A DNA stretch of 64,000 nucleotides from Caulobacter sp. CCUG 60055 (lineage in GTDB: Bacteria > Pseudomonadota > Alphaproteobacteria > Caulobacterales > Caulobacteraceae): positions 1-64,000 of the forward strand of contig NZ_PUIC01000005.1 of assembly GCF_022750545.1 (NCBI RefSeq), written 5' to 3'. Made by a program: the position numbers and the translations under genes. The stretch's first letter is position 1, and every line of letters starts with the position of its first letter. The notes under the pieces were generated by a model that was not told where the DNA came from, did not search any database, and saw only the letters and a list, made by a program, of their open reading frames with translations. Shown in pieces: positions 18,257 to 26,349 of the stretch.

Positions 18257-19531
18257 TCAGGCCGCTTCCAGCAGGGCCATGGTCCCCTGGCCGCCGTCGG
18301 CGCAGATGCTGACCACCGCCCGTTGGCCCTTGGGACGCCCGGCCAGCTCCTTGACCGCCTGGCCGAGGATGCGCGCGCCGGTGGCCCCGAAGGGGTGGCC
18401 CAGGGCCAGGCTGCCGCCGGTCGGGTTCATCCGCTCGCGCGGGAACGGGCCGAGGTCGCGGTCGACGCCGGCCTTGGCCTTGCGGAACTCCGGGTCCTGC
18501 CAGGCCGCCAGATGCGACAGCACCTGGGCGGCGAACGCCTCGTGGATCTCCCACAGGTCGATGTCGCCATAGGTCAGGCCGTTGCGCGCCAGAAGGCGCG
18601 GCACGCCATAGGCGGGCGCCATCAGCAGGCCTTCGCGCCGCAGGTCGATCGAGGTGATCTCCCAGTCGACCAGCCGAACCCGCGGCGTATCCGCCGGCAG
18701 GCGGGCCAGCCCGGCGGTCGAGGCGACCCACAGCGCCGCCGCCCCGTCGGTGAGCGGCGAGGAGTTGCCGGCGGTCAGGGTGCCGCGGCCGCTGGTCCGG
18801 TCGAAGGCGGGCGGCAGGCGGGCCAGCTTCTCCAGCGAGGTGTCCTTGCGCGGAATATTGTCGCGCCGGAGATCCCCGACCGGGATCACCAGGTCGTCGA
18901 AGAAGCCCCGGTCCCAGGCGGCGACCGCCCGCTGGTGGCTCTCCAGGGCGATCTGGTCCTGATCGACCCGCGACAGCCCCCATTCCTTGGCGGTGATCTC
19001 GGTGTGCTCGCCCATGCTCATGCCGGTGGTCCGGTTGGTGATGCTGGGGATGAAAAGGCGGGCGTCGCCGGGGCGCAGGCTGGCCAGGTGCGAGACCTTC
19101 TGGCCCAGCGACTTGGCCTGCTGGAACCGCCGCACCCAGTCCGACAGCGGCTGGCCGAGGCCGAGCTGGATATGGCTCATGCTCTCGACGCCGCCGACCA
19201 GGGCGAGCTCGCGACCGCCCCGGCCGACCATGCCGGCCGCCTCGAAGGCGCCGGTCATGCTGGTCGAACAGGCCATGATCGTCGAGAAGGCCGGGATGGT
19301 CGGGTCGGCGCCGGCCTCGATCAGCACTTCGCGCGCCAGGTTGCTCCAGGTCAGGTTGGGGATGACGGCGCCCCAGACGGCGAAGTCGGGGCGCCCGCCC
19401 CCCAGCCGGTCCAGCATGGCGCGGACCACGGGCGTCGACAGGCCGATGGCGTCGAAGCCGGCCAGGGGCCCGTCGATCTTGGCGAAGGGCGTGCGCACGC
19501 CGGCGGCGAACCAGACGTCGGTCTTGGACAT
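18257..19531 (-). CDS. Thiolase family acetyl-CoA acyltransferase
   Basis: The 424-residue enzyme has the thiolase signatures: nucleophile Cys88 in MACSTSMTGA, the IHEAFAAQ stretch, NPTGGSLALGHPFGATGAR, and the C-terminal Cys in ICADGGQG. It should join or cleave 3-ketoacyl-CoA in fatty-acid or branched-chain catabolism; the trifunctional-type (FadI-like) length fits. The ATG at 19531 begins MSKTDVWFAAGVRTPF, the natural thiolase N-terminus, although the frame is open further upstream through the wrbA gene. It is convergent with the RND pump and follows wrbA on the same strand after 62 bases. No other beta-oxidation gene is adjacent. Confidence 0.9.
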   Translation of the reverse strand: MSKTDVWFAAGVRTPFAKIDGPLAGFDAIGLSTPVVRAMLDRLGGGRPDFAVWGAVIPNLTWSNLAREVLIEAGADPTIPAFSTIMACSTSMTGAFEAAGMVGRGGRELALVGGVESMSHIQLGLGQPLSDWVRRFQQAKSLGQKVSHLASLRPGDARLFIPSITNRTTGMSMGEHTEITAKEWGLSRVDQDQIALESHQRAVAAWDRGFFDDLVIPVGDLRRDNIPRKDTSLEKLARLPPAFDRTSGRGTLTAGNSSPLTDGAAALWVASTAGLARLPADTPRVRLVDWEITSIDLRREGLLMAPAYGVPRLLARNGLTYGDIDLWEIHEAFAAQVLSHLAAWQDPEFRKAKAGVDRDLGPFPRERMNPTGGSLALGHPFGATGARILGQAVKELAGRPKGQRAVVSICADGGQGTMALLEAA

Positions 19532-19593
19532 TTCGGGCTCCTGATCTGGGGGACGGCCTGGGCGCGGCCGGCGGGCGGCCGCGCGGGGCCGGT

Positions 19594-20196
19594 CTAGGCC
19601 TGGCTCAGCTTGGCGGCGGTCTCGGCGATCCTGCGGCCCTGATAGCGGGCCCCGGCCAGTTCGTTGTCGCTGGGCCGGCGAGAGCCGTCGCCGCCGGCGA
19701 TGGTGGTGGCGCCGTAGGGACTGCCGCCGGTGATCTCGTCCAGGGTCATCTGGCCCGCATGGCCGTAGTCGAGCCCGACCACCACCATGCCGAAGTGCAG
19801 CAGGTTGGCGATGATCGAAAACAGGGTCATCTCGTTGCCGCCGTGCTGGGTGGCCGACGAGGTGAAGGCCCCGCCGACCTTGCCGTGCAGCGCGCCCCGC
19901 GCCCACAGGCCGCCGGCCTGGTCGAGGAAGTTGGCCATCTGCGAGGCCATGCGCCCGAACCGGGTGCCGACCCCGATCACCACCGCGTCGTAGGCCGCCA
20001 GGTCCTCGATCCTGGCGACAGGGGCGGCCTGGTCGAGCTTGTAGTGCGCGGCCTTAGCCACCTCGGGCGGCACGAGTTCGGGGACGCGCTTGACGTCGAC
20101 CTCCGCCCCCGCCGCGCGGGCGCCTTCGGCGACCGCCTCGGCCATCGTCTCGATGTGTCCGTAGGCGGAATAGTAGAGCACGAGAACCTTGGTCAC
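19594..20196 (-). CDS. wrbA: NAD(P)H:quinone oxidoreductase, flavodoxin-like
   Basis: The 200-residue cytoplasmic flavoprotein begins [19 protein letters not shown], the FMN-phosphate loop of WrbA, and keeps [23 protein letters not shown] and the [10 protein letters not shown] stretch. It reduces quinones by two electrons and limits semiquinone stress. GTG at 20196 is chosen as the start because AAGGAG lies 7 bases upstream and the WrbA N-terminus begins here. The thiolase gene follows in the same direction. Upstream is the AT-rich gap shared with the R-body regulator, including the CtrA-type box at 20409. Confidence 0.93.
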   Translation of the reverse strand: MTKVLVLYYSAYGHIETMAEAVAEGARAAGAEVDVKRVPELVPPEVAKAAHYKLDQAAPVARIEDLAAYDAVVIGVGTRFGRMASQMANFLDQAGGLWARGALHGKVGGAFTSSATQHGGNEMTLFSIIANLLHFGMVVVGLDYGHAGQMTLDEITGGSPYGATTIAGGDGSRRPSDNELAGARYQGRRIAETAAKLSQA

Positions 20197-20683
20197 CCTG
20201 ATCTCCTTCGTGAACGCCGCGCGGATCACGCGGGCGGGACCGCCCCGTCCGGACAGACCAACACAGGATGAGCCTCCGATCCACCTCGCCGCGTCACAAC
20301 GCCACGCGAAAGGCGCCGGCCGCCGCCAGGAAAATTCAACCATTTCGGGAAAATTGGATAATCATCGCGCAGATTGAGGAACTGATGCGAGCGCGACGGT
20401 TCTCAATATTAAATCCTGGTTAATAATTTCTCAAAAATCGCCACCTTCCTAGTACGATCACACACGTTATTGTGGTATTTCAGTACAGAGTTCATAAGAT
20501 AGATTTCGATGTACTTGGGGCGTCGCGGTTCGGCCGCATATCGGGTCAAAGCGCGCTTGGAACATTCCGGCTACGGCGGCGGAAGCTCTCCGACCACCGC
20601 GGCCGGCTTTGCGTCCGAGGCTCCGCCTTCCCCTCCCTCTCGCCGGCGGCGACATCATGTCGACCGCCTGATCGGGCCCACTC
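20197..20683. promoter_or_regulatory. AT-rich divergent intergenic region upstream of wrbA and the R-body regulator
   Basis: This 487-base gap contains no convincing gene. Its middle (about 20330-20510) is clearly AT-richer than anything around it and should hold the promoters for wrbA (minus) and the regulator at 20684 (plus). It contains a complete CtrA-type box at 20409-20423. A four-codon ATG frame (20657-20671) ends before the GTG start of the regulator and may be a leader or chance. Confidence 0.6.
20409..20423. promoter_or_regulatory. CtrA-type binding box (TTAA-N7-TTAA)
   Basis: TTAAATCCTGGTTAA matches the full bipartite recognition sequence of the cell-cycle regulator CtrA of alphaproteobacteria, with the exact 7-base spacing. 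It lies 261 bases before the R-body regulator gene and 213 bases before wrbA. The local AT richness makes a chance match easier, so this is a candidate only. Confidence 0.5.
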
Positions 20684-22291
20684 GTGGACGAGATCTTTGA
20701 GCGCCTGAACCAGCCGTTTCGAACCCTGCCGGACGTTCTCGACGCCCTGGTGCGCGATATCGTCCAGCATCTGCACCTGCAGACCGCCGCGGTCACCCTG
20801 CCCGACGACGGGACCTTCGTCGCCCGGCGCGGCCGACGGCGGGTGGTCTCCGAACGGCTGTCGACGCGCGACGGCCTCTCGCGGCCGGAGGAGCCGCGGT
20901 CGTGGGCGTCCGGCGTCGACGCCGCAGTGCATGCGGCCGAGTGGTTCGAGGTCGGCGAGCCCCACGCCCTGTTCGAGCCGCCGCCCGCCGCCGGGGCGGT
21001 GAGCCTGCCGCTCGCCTACGCCGACCAGGCGCTGGGGCGGCTCGACCTCGCCTGGCGCAGCGAAGGCGAACGCCGCCGCGAGACGCCGGCCTGGCTGCCG
21101 GCGTTCGCCCGCCAGTGCGCCCTGCTGGTCAACCGCTACAAGGCCCGGGACTGGACCGCGCGACGCCTCGGCCGCCCGTTGATGCTGGTGGGCATGAGCA
21201 AGGCCGTCCGCGACCTGGAAGGCCTGCTGGAGCGCGCCGCCCGCAGCGACCTGCCCGTGCTGCTGGCGGGCGAGTTCGGCACCGAGAAGCTGCAGCTCGC
21301 GGCCATGATCCACTTCGGCGGCCGCCGCCGCGACGGGGCGTTCGTCCAGGTCAACTGCGCCGAGCCGGCCGTCCCGCCGTCCGACTGGTTCGAACAGGCC
21401 GCCGGCGGCACCCTGTATCTCAACGGCGTCGAGGAACTGTCGCACCCGTTGCAGCGGCAACTGCCCCGCCACATGCGCTCGCACCTCGGCCAATGGCCTT
21501 CCCACGCCGACCTGGGCGACGTGCGGGTCATCGCCTCGACCGCCGTCGATCTGCGGCGGCTGGCGCATGAGGGCGGCTTCTCGCGGGGGCTGCTGGCCGA
21601 GCTCGACATCCTGTCGGTGACCGCCCCGCCGCTGCGCGCGCGGCCGGGCGACCTGGAGCCCCTCGTCGTCGCCGCGCTCGAACGCCAAGGCTTCAGGGCC
21701 GAGGACAAGCGCACGGACGCGATGATGGCCGCCATCCGGGCCTATTCCTGGCCGGAGAACGTGTTCGAGCTGGAACGGGTGGTCACCCGGCTGGCGGTGA
21801 TGACCGGCGCCCGCCCGATCGGTCGCGACGACATCCTGCAGCACTCGCCGTGGATCGCCTCGGACGGCGCGCCGGCGCCGGTCGCGCTGCTGCCTCCGGC
21901 GACGCCGCCCAGCCGCCCCGACCGCTGGGTGCGGTGCGCGCTCGACGACGCAGCCGAACTGGACAGTCTGCACGACGCCCTGGCCCGCGCCCTGCGTTAT
22001 CTCGGCCGCCACTACGCCGAGCCGATCTCGCTCGGCCTGCTGGCGCGGCGGGCCAATGTCAGCGAATCGCACCTCAGCTTCCTGTTCCGCAGCGAGATCG
22101 ACCTGCCGTTCAAGGGGCTGCTCGGCCGCATCCGCATCCACCGGGCCAAGGAGATCCTGGCCGCCGAGCCGCGCCGCCAGATCACCGACGTGGCCTTGAG
22201 CGTCGGGTTCGCCGACCTCAGCCACTTCGAGAAGACCTTCAAGCGGGTGGTCGGGCGCAGCCCGCGCGAGTTCCGCCGCGCCGCCGCCTAG
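20684..22291 (+). CDS. R-body locus regulator: degenerate AAA+ (sigma-54 activator-like) domain fused to AraC-type HTH
   Basis: The 535-residue protein has an N-terminal sensor-like region (1-150), an AAA+ region related to sigma-54 activators (about 165-390) and a C-terminal AraC/XylS DNA-binding domain (about 430-532: ISLGLLARRANVSESHLSFLF, then IRIHRAKEIL and FADLSHFEKTFKRVVG). The AAA+ part looks dead: the Walker A Gly is Glu (GEFGTEK near 195), the Walker B acidic pair is missing (TLYLNGVEEL near 243), and the segment that normally carries GAFTGA is absent. It probably binds DNA as a normal AraC-type activator, with the AAA+ fold kept for oligomerising. It is convergent with the phospholipase gene (4-base overlap) that ends the reb operon and is its likely regulator. 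The start is GTG. Confidence 0.8.
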   Translation: MDEIFERLNQPFRTLPDVLDALVRDIVQHLHLQTAAVTLPDDGTFVARRGRRRVVSERLSTRDGLSRPEEPRSWASGVDAAVHAAEWFEVGEPHALFEPPPAAGAVSLPLAYADQALGRLDLAWRSEGERRRETPAWLPAFARQCALLVNRYKARDWTARRLGRPLMLVGMSKAVRDLEGLLERAARSDLPVLLAGEFGTEKLQLAAMIHFGGRRRDGAFVQVNCAEPAVPPSDWFEQAAGGTLYLNGVEELSHPLQRQLPRHMRSHLGQWPSHADLGDVRVIASTAVDLRRLAHEGGFSRGLLAELDILSVTAPPLRARPGDLEPLVVAALERQGFRAEDKRTDAMMAAIRAYSWPENVFELERVVTRLAVMTGARPIGRDDILQHSPWIASDGAPAPVALLPPATPPSRPDRWVRCALDDAAELDSLHDALARALRYLGRHYAEPISLGLLARRANVSESHLSFLFRSEIDLPFKGLLGRIRIHRAKEILAAEPRRQITDVALSVGFADLSHFEKTFKRVVGRSPREFRRAAA

Positions 22292-24381
22292 CCGATCGGC
22301 CTGATCCGCCAGACGCCCCATTCGGCGGCCCTGGTGGTGACGTAGGTGGGCTCGCCTGGGTCGCCGGGCAGAGGCACCAGGCGCTGAAGCGGGTCGGGCC
22401 TGGTCCGCCGGGACGCGCTCTGCACGATGTTCGGCCCGAGCTGGCTGAGGATGTAGATGTCCTCGCCCAGCCGCACCTCCTCGCGTCGGTCGCGGCTCGA
22501 CAGGATGCGGACCTGCCACTGGGCTTCGGGCCCGTCGATGCTGCGTCCGTAGAAGACGCTGGAAAGCAGCGAGCTGACGGTGAAGTAGCGGAGGCCGATG
22601 ATCGCCTGCTCGGTGGTCTTGATGCCCAGGAGCGACATGTTGAAGATCGGCGAGACGGCGTCGCCCCCGCCGAGCGGGACGAAGCGGAACGGTATCGCCA
22701 GCCGCTCGTCGACCATGGTCGGATAGTAGTGGCCGGACTTGCTCAGCCCCGACGACGGCCCGAGGAAACGCGAGCCGGGCTTGTCGTACCAGAGATCGCC
22801 CTTGTACTCCAAAAGGTAGTCCATGTTGTACTTGACGGACTCGGTCACCGGCCGGGGGCCGATGGTCAGGGCGGCGGTCGGTTCCGGGATCACCCGCGGC
22901 GGGTCCTGGTTGGCGACGTTCTCGAAGGTCGGCGCGTTCGCCACCCGGTCGCCCATCTGCCACTTGGTCTCGTCGATGCCGGCCAGCTTCAGGATGGTGG
23001 CGATAAGCGAGGTGTGGTCGTAGGGCGTATCGGTGGTCGAGCGGAAGATCGTGCCCTGCGGCACCCGCGGCGAGATCAGCAGGGTTGGCACCCGCACGCC
23101 GAACTGACCGAAGCCGAAGCCGTATTGGGTGCGCGTCTCGGCGTCCATGTCGCCGCGCGGTATCTTGGGCTGCGGCAGGGGGCAGGCGTCGTTGCCGGAC
23201 GGCGCGGCCAGCGGCGGAACGACGTGGTCGTAGGTGCCGCCGTTCTCGTCGAACGTGATGACCAGAAGGGTGTTGGCGAACGCCTCGTTGGCCGCCAGCG
23301 CGTTGTAGACGTTCATCACGAAGTCTTCGCCGGTCGTGGTGTCCGACACGGGGTGGTAGTCGTTGCCGACGGCCCGGAACACGGTGTTCCACTGCTGGCC
23401 GCCGCCCCACTTCGGTTCGATCCAGCTCACCGCCGGCAGCTGCCCCGCGCGGGCGGCGGCGAAGAAGCCGTTCTGCGGGTTGCTGGCGTCGAACTCCTCG
23501 AAGTTCGGGTCGAACTGGCTGTCGGCCAGGAACGGGAACATGGTGCGGGTGTACTGCCACTCCATGCCCAGGCTGACGTCGCGCGGCGGCCAGGTGTCCT
23601 GCCAGTAGACCTTCCAGGTGCAGTTGTTCTGCTCCAGCACCTCGAACAGGCTGCGGGTGGTGATCGGCAGGGCGTCGGCGTTCGAGATTTCGCCGGGCGA
23701 CAGCTTGCTGAAGATCTTCACCCCGGGGTTCCAGGTCGGCGGATCATAGAAGCTGTTGTTGACCATGCCGCGCGAGGTGCCGCTCATCGAGAAGGCGCGG
23801 TTGGTGTTGGTCTGGCTCGGCACCGAGCAGAACCACTCGTCGGACACGGCGTAGTAGCGCGCCAGGCCGCTGATCACCGGCAGCTGTTCGGGGGTGTAGG
23901 TGTCGAGCACTTCGCCCAGTTCGCGCTCGCCCAGCCGCACGCCGACGTGGTGGTAGACGTCCTGGTTGTAGTCGAGGACGTAGCCGTTCATCGGCGGGGC
24001 GAGCTGGCCCTGGTGGCTGATCTGGTCGATCAGCCTCTCGCGTTGCTCGCGGTCCTTCCAGACCGCGTCGTTCAGCGCCACGCCCCACATCTGGTTCATG
24101 ATGTGGGCGAAGCTCTCGCCGGTGTTGTAGGACGGCGTCTTCGGCGAGCGCGCGCCCTTGCGGATCGGCAACGGATCGCCGACCGGCGAGGGGTTCTTCA
24201 GCGCATCGAGGTCGGGGACCGTCGACAGGCCGATGAACGGCCGGCCGTCGCCCTGCCGCGTGATGATGTTGGGATTGTCCTGCAGGCTGTAGAGCCACCC
24301 CATAAGGTGGTCGAACCCGCGGTTCTCCAGCATCAACACCACCACGCGTTTGATGAGCGGGTGCGGCAACAGTTTGTCCAT
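22288..24381 (-). CDS. Phospholipase C/acid phosphatase-type phosphoesterase without signal peptide
   Basis: The 697-residue protein belongs to the phosphoesterase family of non-specific phospholipases C and AcpA-type phosphatases. Visible signatures are VVLMLENRGFDHLMG (Glu19-Asn20 metal site), SVPSQTNTNRAFSMSGT with the conserved TNxNR, and VITFDENGGTYDHVVPP (Asp378-Glu379), followed by a C-terminal beta-rich region (about 480-697). Family members usually enter the periplasm through a Tat signal; this one starts directly with MDKLLPHPLIKRVVVLM and has none. It is the last gene of the R-body operon, 39 bases after the His-rich protein. The position and missing signal suggest a cytoplasmic cargo or toxin released with the R-body; that role is inference, while the fold is confident. 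Confidence 0.85.
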   Translation of the reverse strand: MDKLLPHPLIKRVVVLMLENRGFDHLMGWLYSLQDNPNIITRQGDGRPFIGLSTVPDLDALKNPSPVGDPLPIRKGARSPKTPSYNTGESFAHIMNQMWGVALNDAVWKDREQRERLIDQISHQGQLAPPMNGYVLDYNQDVYHHVGVRLGERELGEVLDTYTPEQLPVISGLARYYAVSDEWFCSVPSQTNTNRAFSMSGTSRGMVNNSFYDPPTWNPGVKIFSKLSPGEISNADALPITTRSLFEVLEQNNCTWKVYWQDTWPPRDVSLGMEWQYTRTMFPFLADSQFDPNFEEFDASNPQNGFFAAARAGQLPAVSWIEPKWGGGQQWNTVFRAVGNDYHPVSDTTTGEDFVMNVYNALAANEAFANTLLVITFDENGGTYDHVVPPLAAPSGNDACPLPQPKIPRGDMDAETRTQYGFGFGQFGVRVPTLLISPRVPQGTIFRSTTDTPYDHTSLIATILKLAGIDETKWQMGDRVANAPTFENVANQDPPRVIPEPTAALTIGPRPVTESVKYNMDYLLEYKGDLWYDKPGSRFLGPSSGLSKSGHYYPTMVDERLAIPFRFVPLGGGDAVSPIFNMSLLGIKTTEQAIIGLRYFTVSSLLSSVFYGRSIDGPEAQWQVRILSSRDRREEVRLGEDIYILSQLGPNIVQSASRRTRPDPLQRLVPLPGDPGEPTYVTTRAAEWGVWRIRPIG

Positions 24382-24420
24382 GAACCGGCCTTCCGTTGAA
24401 CCTGCGAGGCTTGCGCGGGG

Positions 24421-24792
24421 TTACTGGTGGCGCGCCACGGCCACTTCCGCGGCCTCGACGGCGCGGGTGGCCTCGCGCTCGGCCGCCTCCACCGCCTTTT
24501 CGAGCGCGACGTCGGCGTGATGGATCGCGTGGCCCTGGGCCTCGCCCCCGATCGCCAGCTCCCTGGCCACCACCTTGTCGGCGTGATGGACGGCCTGGTC
24601 GGCGGCCCTCACGGCTCGCTCGGCCCACGACTCGCCGTGATGGTCGGCGCGGGCGACCCCGCGATCGGTCTCATGGACCGCCTCGTTGGCCCAGGCCTCG
24701 GCGCGGGCGGCCTCGGCCATGCCGCTGTCGCCGTGATGATGCTCGTGGCGATGCGAGATCAGGCGAGGCTTGCGGGGTTTTCTACGCGTCAT
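24421..24792 (-). CDS. His/Ala-rich helical protein of the R-body operon (123 aa)
   Basis: The protein has a basic, His-rich start (RKPRKPRLISHRHEHHHGD) and then about 95 residues of Ala/Glu/His/Arg sequence with loosely repeated units such as AVHETDRGVARADHH and AVHHADKVVAR, predicting one long amphipathic helix or coiled coil. There is no Cys, signal peptide or known domain. Its ATG overlaps the stop of the 383-residue protein (ATGA), so the two are translationally coupled, and the phospholipase gene follows. His clusters could make it pH- or metal-responsive, which is interesting because Caedibacter-type R-bodies unroll at low pH. Function unknown. Confidence 0.75.
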   Translation of the reverse strand: MTRRKPRKPRLISHRHEHHHGDSGMAEAARAEAWANEAVHETDRGVARADHHGESWAERAVRAADQAVHHADKVVARELAIGGEAQGHAIHHADVALEKAVEAAEREATRAVEAAEVAVARHQ

Positions 24793-25940
24793 GATGCGCT
24801 CTCCTTCGGATTCTGAACGGCGGCGCGGGCCTTGGGCGGAGCCGGTTCTGGTTTCGGCTCGACCTTCGACTCCGATTTCGGCTTGGGCTGCGGCTCGGGC
24901 TTGCGCCTGCGGCGGAACCAGGTCAGCGAGATCACGCCGAGCGGATCGAGCTGGAGCTCCGCCTCGTGTTCGTGCGACTCGACGCTGAACAGGCAGGTGG
25001 CGCCGTCCTGGGCCATGAAGCTGCGGTGGGGCGCCCGGATCGCCAGCAGCGCCCGCGACGCGGCCAGGTAGGCGTCGACGATCTCGCGCGCCTCGTGCCG
25101 GCCTTCGTTCTTGAAGCGGGTGTTCTCGACGATCTGCCGAGCGCCGGAGGACAGGCGGGAGAAGCCGACCGACCGCCCCCAGCTCAGCCACAGCTTCACC
25201 GCCTCCGTGACCTCCTCGGGCGAGACCAGTCCCTCGACCTCGGGGCAGTTCAGGGCCCCGAACATCAGCGGCAGCAGGGTGTGCAGGGCCGACTGCGCGG
25301 TCGCCGCCCTTTTGGCCGGGGTGTCGTTGCGCGCCCCGCCCTTGGCGGCCAGCGCCATGTAGATGGCGTAGAAGTCGACGAACTCCTGGGCGGTCCGCCC
25401 CTGGGCGACCGCGAAGGCGGCGGCCTCCTTCTGCAGCGAAAGGTCCGTGTCCTCCTGGCCGACCGAGCTGCGCACCAGGTCGTAGATCGCCAGCCGGTCG
25501 CCGAAGGTGGCGAACTGGAACAAGGCGGCCCCCGCCACGCCCAGCTCGGTCAGGAAGGCCGTGCCGGTGTCGAAGTCGGCCTGGGTCAGCAGGTCGTGGG
25601 CGCTGAGGATCCGGCGGGCGTGCGCGCCGACCTTGGATTCCTTCTCGCCGGCCTCGGCGTTGGCCAGGACCCGCAGGTCGGGCAGGCCCAGGGTCATCAG
25701 CTTGACCGGGCTGACCATCAGGCCGAGCTGCGGCAGGAAGGCGAAGCGCGAGACGTGCAGCCCTTCCTGGACCGCCGCCGCCATCTCGCTCTCGTCCTCG
25801 AACTGGTAGTTCGCCGTCGGTTCGTGGACCGCCCAGTGCAGCCATTCCGACCCGCCGTCGACGAAGCTCATCGCCAGGCGCGCCAGTTCGGAGACCTCGT
25901 GCAGGTTCTGGATAAGCCGCTCGGCTATGAACAGGCTCAT
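24789..25940 (-). CDS. Conserved-looking R-body operon protein of unknown function (383 aa)
   Basis: I do not recognise a family. The first 320 residues look like a folded helical domain (N-terminal MSLFIAERLIQNLHEV, several Leu/Ala helices, a central EFVDFYAIYMALAAKGG) with a short beta-rich end (about 295-330, including ATCLFSVESHEHEAELQL). The last 50 residues are a disordered Lys/Pro/Glu tail with KPEPQPKPK-type repeats. No signal peptide or membrane helix is evident. It lies between the Reb-like genes (10 bases after 25951) and the His-rich gene, with which it overlaps by ATGA. The position points to an assembly, chaperone or attachment factor for the R-body. Confidence 0.75.
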   Translation of the reverse strand: MSLFIAERLIQNLHEVSELARLAMSFVDGGSEWLHWAVHEPTANYQFEDESEMAAAVQEGLHVSRFAFLPQLGLMVSPVKLMTLGLPDLRVLANAEAGEKESKVGAHARRILSAHDLLTQADFDTGTAFLTELGVAGAALFQFATFGDRLAIYDLVRSSVGQEDTDLSLQKEAAAFAVAQGRTAQEFVDFYAIYMALAAKGGARNDTPAKRAATAQSALHTLLPLMFGALNCPEVEGLVSPEEVTEAVKLWLSWGRSVGFSRLSSGARQIVENTRFKNEGRHEAREIVDAYLAASRALLAIRAPHRSFMAQDGATCLFSVESHEHEAELQLDPLGVISLTWFRRRRKPEPQPKPKSESKVEPKPEPAPPKARAAVQNPKESAS

Positions 25941-25950
25941 GCGCGCGCCC

Positions 25951-26301
25951 TCACCCCGACGGGAACTGCTTGAGGACGTCGGCCGCCGCCGAGCCGATCT
26001 TGCTGAAGTCCTCGGTGGCGCCCTTCATCATCGCCTGCGCCTGCACCAGCACGTCGGCGTACTTCTTGTCGCCGGTGGCCAGGTACTGCGCCATGGCCAC
26101 GCCGGCGGCGGTGGTGGCGATGGTCGAGATGTTGCGCAGGGCGTCGGCGGCGTCCTGGACCGCGATGGCGCTCGACTGGGCGACGGACTGATAGGCCTTG
26201 CCCGCGCCGCTGGTCAGCACGACCTGCGGGGCCATGGTCGCCGCCTGGACCTTGTTGATGACGTCGACGACCTGGGCGTTCACGATGGTCGGATCAGGCA
26301 T
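25951..26301 (-). CDS. Reb-like R-body protein, diverged (116 aa)
   Basis: The N-terminus (PDPTIVNAQVVDVINKVQAAT) follows the RebB layout of Val-Asn-x-Gln-Val-x-Asp, and the body is the same long Ala/Gln/Thr-rich helix (AYQSVAQSSAIAVQDAADALRN, ATTAAGVAMAQYL). It has an extra C-terminal helix (about 80-110) missing from the small RebBs. There is no signal peptide and no Cys. It sits 48 bases after the Pro-rich Reb-like gene and 10 bases before the 383-residue gene. Assignment to the RebB family is by pattern, not alignment. Confidence 0.65.
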   Translation of the reverse strand: MPDPTIVNAQVVDVINKVQAATMAPQVVLTSGAGKAYQSVAQSSAIAVQDAADALRNISTIATTAAGVAMAQYLATGDKKYADVLVQAQAMMKGATEDFSKIGSAAADVLKQFPSG

Positions 26302-26349
26302 GGGACCTCCCGATGTTCACCGCCGCGGCGGCGGGTTTGGCCCAAGGGC

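Noticed and set aside
20467-20796. Minus-strand frame across the start of the R-body regulator
   Set aside because: Product is Arg/Ser/Cys-rich low-complexity sequence and overlaps the regulator start.
20546-23560. Long minus frame across the AraC-type regulator and phospholipase genes
   Set aside because: It runs antisense to one real gene and in a wrong frame of the other, and shows no domain.
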